35,777 nucleotides of DNA, taken from NCBI RefSeq assembly GCF_020177375.1, contig NZ_JAIWHV010000030.1:1-35777 (forward strand), given 5' to 3'. Numbering within the stretch: the first letter of the stretch is position 1; the number at the start of each line of letters is the position of its first letter. The translations under genes were made by a program, and so were the position numbers. The notes below the pieces were generated by a model, which saw only the letters and a program-made list of their open reading frames with translations, was not told the DNA's origin and searched no databases. Shown here piece after piece: positions 23,990 to 32,667 of the stretch. The DNA comes from Saliphagus infecundisoli. GTDB taxonomy: Archaea > Halobacteriota > Halobacteria > Halobacteriales > Natrialbaceae.

Positions 23990-24862
23990 ATGGGAAGCGC
24001 ATCCAACAGGACACCACGGGCGGTTGCAGTCAATGTTTTAAAAGGAGGATTCGGCAAATCAACGACGGGGATTAATCTCGCGCGCGAACTTGCAGAGCGC
24101 AACGGTCAGGCACTTCTCGTTGATCTTGATGATAACGGTCACACGACGTTTAACCTTGGATATCGGGATCGGTACGAGGGTGAAAACCACGTTCAGGACG
24201 TCCTCCTTAATGGTGCAGATCCGCAAAATTACATCGTTTCAGTCACTGATGGGCTTGATCTCTTTCCATCGCACGAGGCACTTGAGGAGGTTGAGACGAA
24301 TCTGAAGTCGGCAATGGCGTCAAGCCAACGTCTCTCCCGAAACGTTGTGGACCCTCTTCTCGGCGATGTATACGACTATATTGTCGTCGATACGCCGGCG
24401 AACAGGGGAAAAATCAATGACAATGCATTGTTCGCGACGAAGAACCTGATTGTCCCACTCCGACCCGAGAGTGGCTGGGAGTCAGGGATCACACAGACGA
24501 ACAAGCGCCTGATTCAGGAGGCACGACAGTACTTTGAGTTGGAACTCCTTGCACTCGTTCCGACTGATCTGAGCGAACGCTTAGACCAGAGCACACGTGA
24601 CCGGAACCTGCTGCGAGCCATTAACAGTCGCAAGGAACTTGAACCGTATGTCCCGAACTTTGCACATCTCTCCGAATCTGACTGGGAGGCTATCGATACC
24701 AACGAGTACGACGGTGATTTACCGGGCATCCGCCATCGGGGGAGTATCGACAAGGCCCATCGAGCGCGGAAACCACTCCGGGACTTCGACTCGGAGTGTG
24801 ATCAACTCAAGTGCTACGAGGAACTCGCACAAATCGTCGAGCAAGGGAGGGTTGTTCGATAA
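23990..24862 (+). CDS. parA: ParA-family partition ATPase
   Basis: A 290-residue ATPase starting MGSASNRTPRAVAVNVLKGG at 23990; the frame reaches four codons further to a GTG. The deviant Walker A motif is KGGFGKST, motif A' LLVDLDDNGHTTFNLG, Walker B YDYIVVDTPAN. It drives plasmid segregation by ATP-dependent DNA binding and pairs with a centromere-binding partner. The 86-bp repeats lie directly upstream. The following gene overlaps its stop by one base (TAATG), suggesting translational coupling. Confidence 0.93.
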   Translation: MGSASNRTPRAVAVNVLKGGFGKSTTGINLARELAERNGQALLVDLDDNGHTTFNLGYRDRYEGENHVQDVLLNGADPQNYIVSVTDGLDLFPSHEALEEVETNLKSAMASSQRLSRNVVDPLLGDVYDYIVVDTPANRGKINDNALFATKNLIVPLRPESGWESGITQTNKRLIQEARQYFELELLALVPTDLSERLDQSTRDRNLLRAINSRKELEPYVPNFAHLSESDWEAIDTNEYDGDLPGIRHRGSIDKAHRARKPLRDFDSECDQLKCYEELAQIVEQGRVVR

Positions 24863-25305
24863 TGCCGTTTGAAGACCTTTCCAACGACCAGGAAGACCAG
24901 CCTGACTCGGACAATAAGGCTCTTGATGAACTCGCTGGGACACTCTCCGAGGAATCACCGTCTGGCGATGGTTCCGGGTCGTCATCCGACACAGCAGAGA
25001 CAAACAACGGGTCACCAGAGTACGATCCACAGACAGAACCCGCGTTCCCAACCGCAAAGGCACAAACACAACACTCTGTGTACTGTCTACCAGACACGTG
25101 GGACTCTATCGACGGCGCGTCCAGCCTGCTCTTCGAGGCTGAAATATCCCTCCGTCGCGACGGTTACGAGGCGGTCCAGAAGCGCGAATTACATAACGCT
25201 CTCCTCTGCGCAGCCGCTGAGATGCTGACAGCTGAGGATGTCGCTGAAGCGTTTATTACAACCCGTAATGATCGGGCGGGTGCTTCACTGCTGAAGGAAG
25301 AATAG
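24862..25305 (+). CDS. Partition partner, putative centromere-binding protein
   Basis: A 147-residue protein overlapping the parA stop. Residues 1-70 are acidic and Ser/Gly-rich and probably disordered. Residues 70-147 are compact: HSVYCLPDTWDSIDGASSLL, FEAEISLRRDGYEAVQKREL and HNALLCAAAEML resemble the small helical DNA-binding proteins that follow haloarchaeal parA genes. It lacks the classic ParB nuclease-like domain. The partner role is inferred from gene order and overlap. Confidence 0.75.
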   Translation: MPFEDLSNDQEDQPDSDNKALDELAGTLSEESPSGDGSGSSSDTAETNNGSPEYDPQTEPAFPTAKAQTQHSVYCLPDTWDSIDGASSLLFEAEISLRRDGYEAVQKRELHNALLCAAAEMLTAEDVAEAFITTRNDRAGASLLKEE

Positions 25306-25329
25306 AAGCTCTACTATAGATGTGACGCA

Positions 25330-25388
25330 TTGACATCCTCCAAGCTGTGACCCAGCTGGTGCTCGTGGCCCTGACGAGACCTCCAGGC
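25330..25388 (-). mobile_element. Solo TnpB-type element end
   Basis: On the minus strand GGAGGATGTCAATG preceded by a small AGCTG/CAGCT hairpin resembles the end of the element in azf (4961). No other part of an element can be placed here. Confidence 0.4.
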
Positions 25389-25557
25389 TTACAAATCTCG
25401 TGCTTGGACGGTTTTGCGATCGTTGTCCTCGGCTCGTTGTGCGGCAGTCTCCAGCAGATCTGCCACGTTTTCGTTGAGCGCATCGTAGAAGTCTGCGGCA
25501 ACGTTCTGGTCCTCAAGCTGTTCTTTCACCGCCGATTTGACGATCAAATCCGACATA
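25389..25557 (-). pseudogene. Frameshifted DUF1931 histone-fold gene
   Basis: From ATG 25557 it reads MSDLIVKSAVKEQLEDQNV, then an extra T (a run GTTTGCC where the intact copy needs GTTGCC) shifts the frame. After the shift, AADFYDALNENVADLLETAA and DNDRKTVQARDL follow to TAA at 25389. It is a second copy, not identical, of the gene at 15227-15394. A single-base error in sequencing could also explain it. Confidence 0.7.
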
Positions 25558-25630
25558 CACGTCGTTCATCACCGGAAACTCACTTGAACGTATCCATCTC
25601 CCAGTGGCACGCTACCGGGTGTTGCCAGAG

Positions 25631-25850
25631 TCACGCATCTCTCGCCGCGAGGTGTGGGCGGAGAGCAGGAAGCTCTCGAAGGTGCTCGTCGGAGCAGCGG
25701 TCGCGAAGCACTGCTATTGCACCCTCAATTGTCACCGGGTTTGTACGCTCCACCCCGACGTTCGATAGTGTAGATGTCCAAGAGCTGCTCGTCGTAGTTG
25801 CAGTCAGCAACAAACGGAACTGGCCGATCCGGAGCTTTGAGTGAGGAGCC
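25631..25850 (-). pseudogene. Unrecognised coding remnant
   Basis: Two short frames, APDRPVPFVADCNYDEQLLD and then, shifted, NPVTIEGAIAVLRDRCSDEH to a stop at 25631, look like pieces of one protein with haloarchaeal codon use. I cannot name the family. The sequence on to 26029 holds no visible gene. Confidence 0.35.
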
Positions 25851-26029
25851 CTATCGGCAGGCCGGCCCGAGGACGGTAGGCAGTAAAGGTAGCTGCTGGC
25901 CGTACCACCCACATCCGACGGCAGATGGTTACCCCTCACGGCATCTCTTGGCACCGACATCGACGAGGAGTAGAATTCCGGGGCACATCGAAGAATAGAG
26001 TTTTACAGTAGGCCTTCTAACATACAGTT

Positions 26030-26353
26030 ATGGCACAGGCGTCTCGTCGAATCGTGACTGAACTCCATGATGAGCCCCATATTGAAGGCCGGCGTGTGAC
26101 CGTCCGACGTATTCAGGGCCTTGTTGAGGGTGCGGGTACGCCTGCTACCGAAGTTGCCAAACAGCTTGAGCTTGATGTGGCGGATATCTATGCTGCACTC
26201 CAGTACTATCATACTCACTCGGAAGAAATTGACCAAGCAGAACAGAAGCAGCGGAAGCGAGAAAAGAAGGCCCGAGAAGCAGATGGCAAGACAGTAAACG
26301 AGATACGGCAGGAGCGAAACGAGGGGTCGGATGGGGTACCGGATTCTGGTTGA
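26030..26353 (+). CDS. DUF433 antitoxin
   Basis: A 107-residue protein whose first 75 residues form a DUF433 domain (IVTELHDEPHIEGRRVTVRR, LELDVADIYAALQYYHTHSE), a helix-turn-helix fold. The tail is a charged helix that may bind the toxin. It probably neutralises the following PIN-like protein and represses the pair. The genes overlap by 23 bases, a typical arrangement for this toxin-antitoxin type. Confidence 0.88.
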   Translation: MAQASRRIVTELHDEPHIEGRRVTVRRIQGLVEGAGTPATEVAKQLELDVADIYAALQYYHTHSEEIDQAEQKQRKREKKAREADGKTVNEIRQERNEGSDGVPDSG

Positions 26354-26669
26354 TGAAAATACGAGCCCTCGAGTTGCTGAGACACTTCGTGGCAGAGGTC
26401 ATGACGCAATCCACATACATGACGCTCTAAAAGAGGGAGCTGATGACAGATCTATTTCAAAGTATGCCCATGAACATAGGTACGTCATCCTTACGCATGA
26501 TGATGATTTTCTACTCCCCGAATACAGGAAGGACATCGCTATCTTCTACTACTCGGATGATACCCTCACCAGCTATGAAATTGCTGACCGTGTAGATCAA
26601 GTGACTCAATACGTTCCTGATCCAAGTAACCTCCCAGCAATCACGAACCTTGGAGAGTGGGAAGGCTAG
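26331..26669 (+). CDS. DUF5615 PIN-like toxin
   Basis: A 112-residue PIN-like protein starting MGYRILVDENTSPRVAETLR. The first acidic residue is in LVDEN, the second group in THDDDFL, in the order seen in DUF5615 proteins. GHDAIHIHDAL and KYAHEHRYVILTHD are typical. Members are expected to be ribonucleases held in check by DUF433 partners. The pair would stabilise the replicon or act against phage; which of these applies is not shown. Confidence 0.88.
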   Translation: MGYRILVDENTSPRVAETLRGRGHDAIHIHDALKEGADDRSISKYAHEHRYVILTHDDDFLLPEYRKDIAIFYYSDDTLTSYEIADRVDQVTQYVPDPSNLPAITNLGEWEG

Positions 26670-26726
26670 GAAAGCTATCTTCGCCTTCAACTATCCAGAA
26701 TTCTGAATATCGGTAAAAAAGAATAA

Positions 26727-27974
26727 TCAACATAAACACTCCTCGTTGCTATCGAAGGCAGCCGCCAAGCGGTTGCGCATGAACTCACGCCGATATTGGC
26801 GTCGCTCTTCTTCTGACAGGTAGTTTTTCAATACGACGCTGGGATCGGAACTCCCCTGATCGGCCGCGATCGCATCCAGATTCTCGAGGAGATCTGTTTG
26901 GGACTCAAGATACGTCGTGTACCAGAATCGGCGCCCCATCTTCGATGTGGGCGTCTTCCCGCGAACATAGACGTCGGCATGCTCTGCAAGCCGCTGAAAC
27001 CGGGATTGAACAGTTTCACCGACGATATGGCCGCTTGCGGCCGCCGTCGATGGGAACAAGTACCCATTCCACTCTCGATCGGACGCTCCTAACACATCGA
27101 GACGATCGACGAGTGTCTTGCGGCCGTAGATCAGTGCGACCGTCCCCGGTCCGTTCTTGCGCTCCTCGAAGTGGATATGCGGGTCTTCGCTTTCAAGAAC
27201 GAGTTGAGAGACGTGCAATGCGGCAACCTCGTTCCGACGGAGCCCCCATGCACACAGTGCAAGGATGAGAAGTTCGTCACTCGATTCGTCGACGGCGTCG
27301 TAGATCTGCCGCACTTGGTCGCTCGAGAGGGCTGCGTTATCAGGTTCAGGGCGTTGCCAGCCGTATTCCATCTCGATGGTCGCTGCCGGGTTGTATGCAG
27401 CCTTCCCTCGCCGCTGGAGGTGTTCATAAAACTGCGAGACGTCGCCGAGGTACCGGAGCTTCGAGGCGTCACTTTCGAGGTCGCGATCGAGTTCGTCAAA
27501 GACTGCGAGTATCCGTTCGATCTCGTCAGGTTGGGACTCGAGATCGGTGAGTCGGCTGACGAGATCAGCGCTGCCGTGGATATCGTGATACAGGCGCGCG
27601 TAGGTCGCGAGCCGAGACCGCTTGGTGGTGATCGTTGACTCGGCAAGGTTCCGTCGCTGGTCGAGTGTTCGAATATACGCGTTCAGTTCGTTGATGGTGG
27701 TTTCGTCGTCGATATCCCAGGGATTGGAATCCGAAGACGGATCTTCATCGTAGCCGACTCTTGCGAGGAACTCCAAGAGTGTGAGCTCGTGATGTTCGCG
27801 AAGCGTGTAACAGATACCACCATATCCGACGTCGAGCAGCTGCTGGTAGGTCGGTCGCGAATCGAGATCATAGCCCGCGCGTTCGAGTGCTGGTTCAATA
27901 TCGACGGTCCAGACATGTTGCAGTTCGTCGAGTGATTTCTGTGACCAGTTGATGTGCTCAGGCACGCCAATCAC
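26727..27974 (-). CDS. Tyrosine recombinase/integrase-like protein
   Basis: A 415-residue protein starting MIGVPEHINWSQKSLDELQH. Residues about 90-200 form a core-binding domain (ELNAYIRTLDQRRNLAESTI, LRYLGDVSQFYEHLQRRGKA). The catalytic domain has the box I arginine in CAWGLRRNEVAALHV, a box II-like SKMGRRFWYTTYL, and a late Tyr in VVLKNYLSEEERR. The usual HxxR is altered (Met in place of His), so activity may be reduced or follow a divergent family. No attachment site could be identified. Confidence 0.8.
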   Translation of the reverse strand: MIGVPEHINWSQKSLDELQHVWTVDIEPALERAGYDLDSRPTYQQLLDVGYGGICYTLREHHELTLLEFLARVGYDEDPSSDSNPWDIDDETTINELNAYIRTLDQRRNLAESTITTKRSRLATYARLYHDIHGSADLVSRLTDLESQPDEIERILAVFDELDRDLESDASKLRYLGDVSQFYEHLQRRGKAAYNPAATIEMEYGWQRPEPDNAALSSDQVRQIYDAVDESSDELLILALCAWGLRRNEVAALHVSQLVLESEDPHIHFEERKNGPGTVALIYGRKTLVDRLDVLGASDREWNGYLFPSTAAASGHIVGETVQSRFQRLAEHADVYVRGKTPTSKMGRRFWYTTYLESQTDLLENLDAIAADQGSSDPSVVLKNYLSEEERRQYRREFMRNRLAAAFDSNEECLC

Positions 27975-28300
27975 CGCTGAGAAGGTCGAGAAGGAGGATT
28001 GATCTGGTCTGGGTGGATTCTAAGAGTTGCATCACTGGCTGGTTCAGCAGTCGTGTTCATTTGCCTAATATTTTGTGTAGTCGTTTGTCCGCCGTGGACA
28101 ACTAATATATACAACAATCACGTTCTTATCGTTAGGAACCGTAATAAACCATATGTTGCTGTATGTTTTCGCTGGGCCAGCAAAAATTCGGATCGGTAGA
28201 GCACCCGTGAATTTATTGGGTACATTCGGTAGTTCACATCGAATCAGAACGTAGTCAGGACTGATGAAATTAGATTCTCAGAGAGCGTCTGGATGGGTGT
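27975..28300. other. AT-rich gene-free stretch
   Basis: No gene is visible between the recombinase gene and the ISH3-type element. The AT-rich segment CTAATATATACAACAATC near 28099-28116 could be a promoter or an old transposon end. Confidence 0.4.
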
Positions 28301-29471
28301 ATGGAATTTCTCTATCATCCAGACACCGTTCTTACGGCCTCTGAGCTTGAAACGTTAGCGCTGGGTCTGCTCGCAGAGGTACCGATCCCCGGAGTCGAAG
28401 GCTGCGGCTTCGACTCTGGGATCGTCCGAGAGACGCTCCTCCAAGCCGCTGTCGATCAGAAGTCGATCAAAGCTGTACCGACACTACCCGGAAAACGTAC
28501 TCCGACGACTACACGCTTACACAGCTTCACACCGTTTCGCCTGCTGAACTGGAAGCACTCGTCAATGATCTCTTTGTCCAGCAGGCGGCGATGATCCTCG
28601 GCCCCGGTCCGAAGATCATTTGCCTCGACTTCGTCGATATCCACTACCACGGCTGTCCACACGCTGAGGCTGGCGAACTCTGCCATACAAAACCCCGCGA
28701 TGTCACCTCCCAGTGCCTTCGCTACCTCGCTGGATTCGTCCTCTGTCGAGCGAAGCCGTTGATCGTCGCCGTGACGCCTGTCCCTGGTGATGAACCAAAG
28801 AGCGACGCGGTCGAGCGATTGCTCGACCACGTCGCGGCCCTTCCGTTTGATGTCGCCGGGCTCCTCGCCGACCATGGGTTCTACAACGGTGCGTCAATCG
28901 AGCGACTGGGCGCCCTGGCACCAGTCGCTCTCCCGATCATCCGCCGTGGGAAACAGATGGCCGCGAAACTGGACACGACGACCCCTACTGGACGGAGTAC
29001 GTGATGTACGAGGGGAGCGAGCGGGAACTGCGCTTCCCGCTCGCGGTCTGTGTCTCCTACCAACAGGGTAACCGAGGCAAACACGGCTTGCTTGTCCGGG
29101 CGTACGTGGCGTGCGATCCGCCAGATCGCACGCCGAAAGAAGTCGAAGCCCTCTACCAGAAACGCTCAGCCATCGAGACAGCGTTCCGGACGATGCGCGA
29201 AGCGCGTGCGCGGACAAGCACGACTGATCCAACCGTTCGGTTGTTGTTCGTCCTCGTGAGCTTCCTGCTGCGGAATCTCTGGCTGATCGTTCGCTGGGGC
29301 GTGCTCGCCACACCGCGGCGCGGCGGGCGAGCACTGCCTGTCTGGTTTCGCTTCGAGGTGTTCCGTGAATGGATTGATCACGTACTCGACGACACGTTGT
29401 GCCGGAAGTGGGAAGCACCGACCAACGGTGTCGGCATCCCGGCGACCTACAGCCAGCTGGACGCGGGCTGA
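28301..29471 (+). pseudogene. ISH3-type (IS4-related) transposase with two frameshifts
   Basis: Three frames together make one ISH3-group transposase. The first (to about 28475) has LTASELETLALGLLAEVPIP and QAAVDQKSIKAV. A shift gives TYSDDYTLTQLHTVSPAELE, then LDFVDIHYHGCPH with a catalytic Asp and LLADHGFYNGASIERL. A second shift near 28980 gives YWTEYVMYEGSERELRFPLA and the glutamate helix YQKRSAIETAFRTMREARAR, ending at 29471. Each part is well preserved, so inactivation is recent. I could not define the terminal repeats. Confidence 0.85.
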
Positions 29472-29485
29472 GCCCGCCCGCGTCC
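29459..29485 (+). terminator. Hairpin at the end of the ISH3-type transposase gene
   Basis: GGACGCGGGC and GCCCGCGTCC form a perfect 10-bp stem with a 7-base loop, overlapping the stop codon. There is no T-run after it, so it may serve as an element-end structure rather than a terminator. Confidence 0.45.
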
Positions 29486-29736
29486 AGCGCCAGTCCTGTG
29501 AATGAGCGACCGCTGTGGATTATCTCTCGGGTGACGGCGGTCTCACGCCAGTGAGAGCGCCGTCTTTGCTCGACTCAATGAATCGGTTACTCTGATCTCG
29601 TTCGTTTTGCTCTAGAAATCAAGTCAACAATCAGGATTGATGGGAACTACCGTATTTGTGAGAGTGTGTGTTTTGGCGGTGCCGGTAGATCCAAGGGTCC
29701 GGCCAGTAGTGTTCGCGGATATGAGGTATTCAGTTG

Positions 29737-30183
29737 ATGGCGGGTACTGATGGGTTGTTGTGCCTGTTTTCTGGCCGGGTTGAACAGCGGGATGGATCGT
29801 ATGTGGTTGAGGTACCGGAACGGGAGGTACAGATCGGTGACGTTGAAGAGACGGGGACATACCGGGTGGCGTTGTTATCGACGAGTTCCGGACCGGATGA
29901 TGCGGCGGTAGAGACCGGAGGCCGTGGGACTGTGGACGAAGCGGGTGGTGGTGAGGAACGTGATGGCAGTGGTGAGGAGCCGCCTGTGGAGGAGGGTGAG
30001 GTGCGGACGGTGGAGATCGAGGGAGTGGGTGAGCAAGGTGATGGGATTGCTCGGGTGGAGCGCGGGTTCGTTGTGATCGTGCCGGATACGGAGAAGGGTG
30101 AGCGTGTGGAGGTGGAGATTGAGACGGTGCGGCCGACCGTTGCGTTTGCGGAGGTGACTGAGCGGTTGAGCTACTACGACTAG
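29737..30183 (+). CDS. TRAM-domain protein
   Basis: A 148-residue protein starting MAGTDGLLCLFSGRVEQRDG. The C-terminal 60 residues are a TRAM domain (VEIEGVGEQGDGIARVERGF, VVIVPDTEKGERVEVEIETV), a small beta-barrel that binds RNA. An acidic, Gly-rich linker (about 50-85) joins it to an N-terminal segment containing VEVPEREVQIGDVEETGTYR. Haloarchaea have several such proteins, sometimes likened to cold-shock RNA chaperones. It converges on the PIN-like gene 29 bases away. Confidence 0.85.
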   Translation: MAGTDGLLCLFSGRVEQRDGSYVVEVPEREVQIGDVEETGTYRVALLSTSSGPDDAAVETGGRGTVDEAGGGEERDGSGEEPPVEEGEVRTVEIEGVGEQGDGIARVERGFVVIVPDTEKGERVEVEIETVRPTVAFAEVTERLSYYD

Positions 30184-30212
30184 CTGCTGGGTGGATCGGT
30201 GAATAGAGGGAG

Positions 30213-31247
30213 TTACTGTTTGGGGAGGCGGTCACTAAGGTCGGTGATGCCGGTGAGGATCTGGGTGTCGAAGCGTTCGTGGAGGTCGTGTTTGTAGGCG
30301 ACTCCCGCGAAGAATTGTTCGGTGACGACGATGTCGCTGTAGGGGATGGCGACGGCGAGAGACATGATGTCGAGGAGGTCGTTGGCTTCGATTTTACGGT
30401 CCCAGTGGAAGTCGCGGCCGTGGGAGAGCACGATCTGGCAGTAGTAGGTAGGGAACTGAGTGAGGAATTCCTCGATGTTGAAGTCGTGGTTCTGGAGGTC
30501 GTTGTGGATATGGGGCTGGATATTGAAATTGACTCCTTGGGCATGCTGGGTGAGGAGGGGGAGGAGGTGTTGGGCGAGGTCTCTGGCGAGCAGGATATCC
30601 CACCGCTCTTCGTCGGTGTCGGCGAGTTCTCGGGATCGTTGCCGGGCGTTCTCGCGTTTCTGGAGGTCTATGTGATCTGTTTGCTGTTGGTATTCTGCGG
30701 CCTCTGCGAGGTAGTCGTCGTCTTGGATTAGCATCCGAGCGAAGCGTTCGGATCGGAAAAATCGGCGGATTTTCTGGTTGTCCTTGCTGGAAAAACCTGG
30801 GAAGCTCGGCATGCCGAGTGGCGCGATGAGTCCGTGGTCGAATACTTCGTTGATTGGGCCCGGTTCAGTGTGGCCGGGGAAGCAGTTTTTGAGGTAGGCG
30901 ATGCGTTCGGCTTTGGTGACGAGGAAGAAGTTTTTGAAGCAGATGTTGTGTGAGAGGTCGAGCATCAGTTCGTAGAGTTGACGACGGAAGGTGAGGTCGG
31001 AGTGTTCGTCGGTTTCTAATTGTCGTGGCAGGCTGAATGGGTAGGTGGCGGACCCGTTGTTGGCAGAGCTGAGGATAGTTTCGTAGCTGTCTTGATGAGG
31101 AGATTCTGGGTTGTGGCGTGCGTTGTGGAGGGTTCCCCATTTGTTCTGGTCGAGGAAGACGACAGTGGTGGATTCTGGGTTGAATTCAGGAGGTGGATTA
31201 GCCATGATTTCCTCGGCTGTCTCCTTAGTGAGGTCACTGAGGAACAC
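30213..31247 (-). CDS. PIN-like domain protein, possible RNase
   Basis: A 344-residue protein. The N-terminal strand TTVVFLDQNKWGTLHNAR carries a conserved-looking Asp33. The end carries KIEANDLLDIMSLAVAIPYS and DIVVTEQFFAGVAYK, a pattern of acidic residues and hydrophobic strands typical of PIN-like nucleases. The middle 200 residues are helical, with a long charged stretch near 190-215. It may cut RNA when triggered, but metal ligands are inferred, not proven. The gene opens a block of several unrecognised genes with predicted nucleases. Confidence 0.6.
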   Translation of the reverse strand: MFLSDLTKETAEEIMANPPPEFNPESTTVVFLDQNKWGTLHNARHNPESPHQDSYETILSSANNGSATYPFSLPRQLETDEHSDLTFRRQLYELMLDLSHNICFKNFFLVTKAERIAYLKNCFPGHTEPGPINEVFDHGLIAPLGMPSFPGFSSKDNQKIRRFFRSERFARMLIQDDDYLAEAAEYQQQTDHIDLQKRENARQRSRELADTDEERWDILLARDLAQHLLPLLTQHAQGVNFNIQPHIHNDLQNHDFNIEEFLTQFPTYYCQIVLSHGRDFHWDRKIEANDLLDIMSLAVAIPYSDIVVTEQFFAGVAYKHDLHERFDTQILTGITDLSDRLPKQ

Positions 31248-31408
31248 GGTCGTCCCACGTTAAGCGTTCGATTAGTATGAATTATATGGATGTTTGAATG
31301 GTGGGCACGTCCTCCCGGCCTGTCGGCCGCGAGCTTGCTGCGATAAGGAAGTCGGTCGGTGGTTTCTGACTACACCCTGGAGATCGAGATCGTGGGCGGT
31401 GATCCGCG

Positions 31409-31636
31409 GTGAAGGATGGCCGGGAACTGTGCATCTACTGCGGCTACTACCACCATCCGGACGAGGAGTGTAGAGAGGTGGTCTAGATCCAGCAGTCGTT
31501 CGCAGAGACGATGTACGTCTACGAGTGCCGGAACTGTGGGAACCGGTGCTGGGATACGGAGGACCTCGAGGAAAAGGAAGGCGGCCTCCGGTATTTTTGC
31601 CCCTATGTGCGACGCCGGAGGGCAGCGAGTTCGTGA
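31409..31636 (+). pseudogene. Zinc-ribbon small protein with an in-frame TAG
   Basis: From GTG 31409 the frame encodes LCIYCGYYHHPDEECREVV, then TAG at 31484-31486, and continues without a shift as SFAETMYVYECRNCGNRCWD and GGLRYFCPYVRRRR to TGA at 31634. The Cys pairs on both sides of the stop look like one metal-binding protein of 75 residues. It is either a nonsense-mutated gene or, less likely, read through. A second tiny frame starts in the overlapping ATG at 31636. Confidence 0.5.
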
Positions 31637-31863
31637 TGCAGGTCGAGGATAATTTCACGTTCAACCCGTTCAGCTTCGAGCCGCCCCGCCGGTTACCGGT
31701 CTAGATCAGCGAAAGCGGCAGCCGGTCACCGTCTCACGTAGGCGAGTTTACCGTTTTCCTGGAGGACGCCAAAGGTTTTCCCGAGGCCTTGGAAGAACAC
31801 TGCGAGATCATCGTAGTCAGCAGTCTCTAACTTGAATCGAACAGCTGTCCCCTTCTGGATGAT

Positions 31864-32244
31864 CTATGAATCTAGGTATTCAGCGTGGAAATCCTGTTCC
31901 TCGAACAGTACGTCTACGGCGTCCCACAGGTCTTCACCGATACTGATGTCGTGGATGATGACTGTGAGGTAGGTAGTGCCGTCTATCGGCCGGAGTGCGT
32001 ATCGTTTCAATCGGTATGCTGTGTCACTAGATTCACGGAATTCGATTGTATGTGCTTCAGTAACGAACTCGCCCTCTCTGACGGCCTTGCCCTCGAGATC
32101 GCGGAGGCGTTGTTCGCGGTCGTGTTCGAAATCCAGTTTCCCGACTTTGTACCTGTATAGACCGAGAAAGAGGAGGCCGAGGGTGCCGAGGGAACCGACT
32201 GCTACCCAGTTGATGGAGGGAAGTGTCAGGAGTGAGAACGACAT
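31864..32244 (-). CDS. Membrane-anchored small protein, unrecognised
   Basis: A 126-residue protein starting MSFSLLTLPSINWVAVGSLG. One transmembrane helix covers about residues 10-30, followed by a charged linker (KLDFEHDREQRLRDLEGKAV) and a soluble beta-rich domain ending FEEQDFHAEYLDS. The stop is TAG, and the same frame stays open for a further 45 codons (QKGTAVRFKLETADYDDLAV, FFQGLGKTFGVLQENGKLAY) to TGA at 31726. The longer 172-residue version may be the original protein. Function is unknown. Confidence 0.65.
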   Translation of the reverse strand: MSFSLLTLPSINWVAVGSLGTLGLLFLGLYRYKVGKLDFEHDREQRLRDLEGKAVREGEFVTEAHTIEFRESSDTAYRLKRYALRPIDGTTYLTVIIHDISIGEDLWDAVDVLFEEQDFHAEYLDS

Positions 32245-32368
32245 TGGATGTTGTTCGTTACCGATATGATAACAATGTTTTATTCAATTCAGGGAGAGTT
32301 TCGGTGAGAGGGTACTGGGGAGGTGATTATGTTGTCTGTTGAAGTATGTCCACGTCGTAGAGGGTGGT

Positions 32369-32590
32369 ATGGATCCGGAAGATTTTCAGCGTATCCAGGA
32401 GGCGATGCCGAACATAGGTACGGTACGGTCGTTCAACGTGGTGGAAGGGGCTGAGCTGTCAGGGGATGAGCTGATCATCTATATCGAGGGGGATAACGGT
32501 GGGTTCCGGTTCCCAATGGACGCCGTCCGTGCGGAGGATATGGCTGCGTTCTTCGACGATTTGGCTGATGAACTCGCCGTCGAGTCCTGA
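32369..32590 (+). CDS. Small acidic protein, unrecognised
   Basis: A 73-residue acidic protein from ATG 32369 (MDPEDFQRIQEAMPNIGTVR), with GAGGGTGGT just upstream as a possible ribosome site. A TTG start ten codons earlier is the alternative. It contains IIYIEGDNGGFRFPMDAVRA and a C-terminal amphipathic helix AAFFDDLADELA. No family is recognised. It is divergent from the membrane protein at 31864-32244. Confidence 0.65.
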   Translation: MDPEDFQRIQEAMPNIGTVRSFNVVEGAELSGDELIIYIEGDNGGFRFPMDAVRAEDMAAFFDDLADELAVES

Positions 32591-32667
32591 GAACATCTAT
32601 TGATCTGTAAAGAGGATAGTTGGAAGGAATCAGAGACTAAATAGAGAAGATTGAGTGCTTGGAAGAA

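Noticed and set aside
29624-30544. 306-codon minus-strand frame spanning the TRAM gene and the end of the PIN-like gene
   Set aside because: It is dominated by Ser, Thr and Pro and crosses two better supported genes on different frames.
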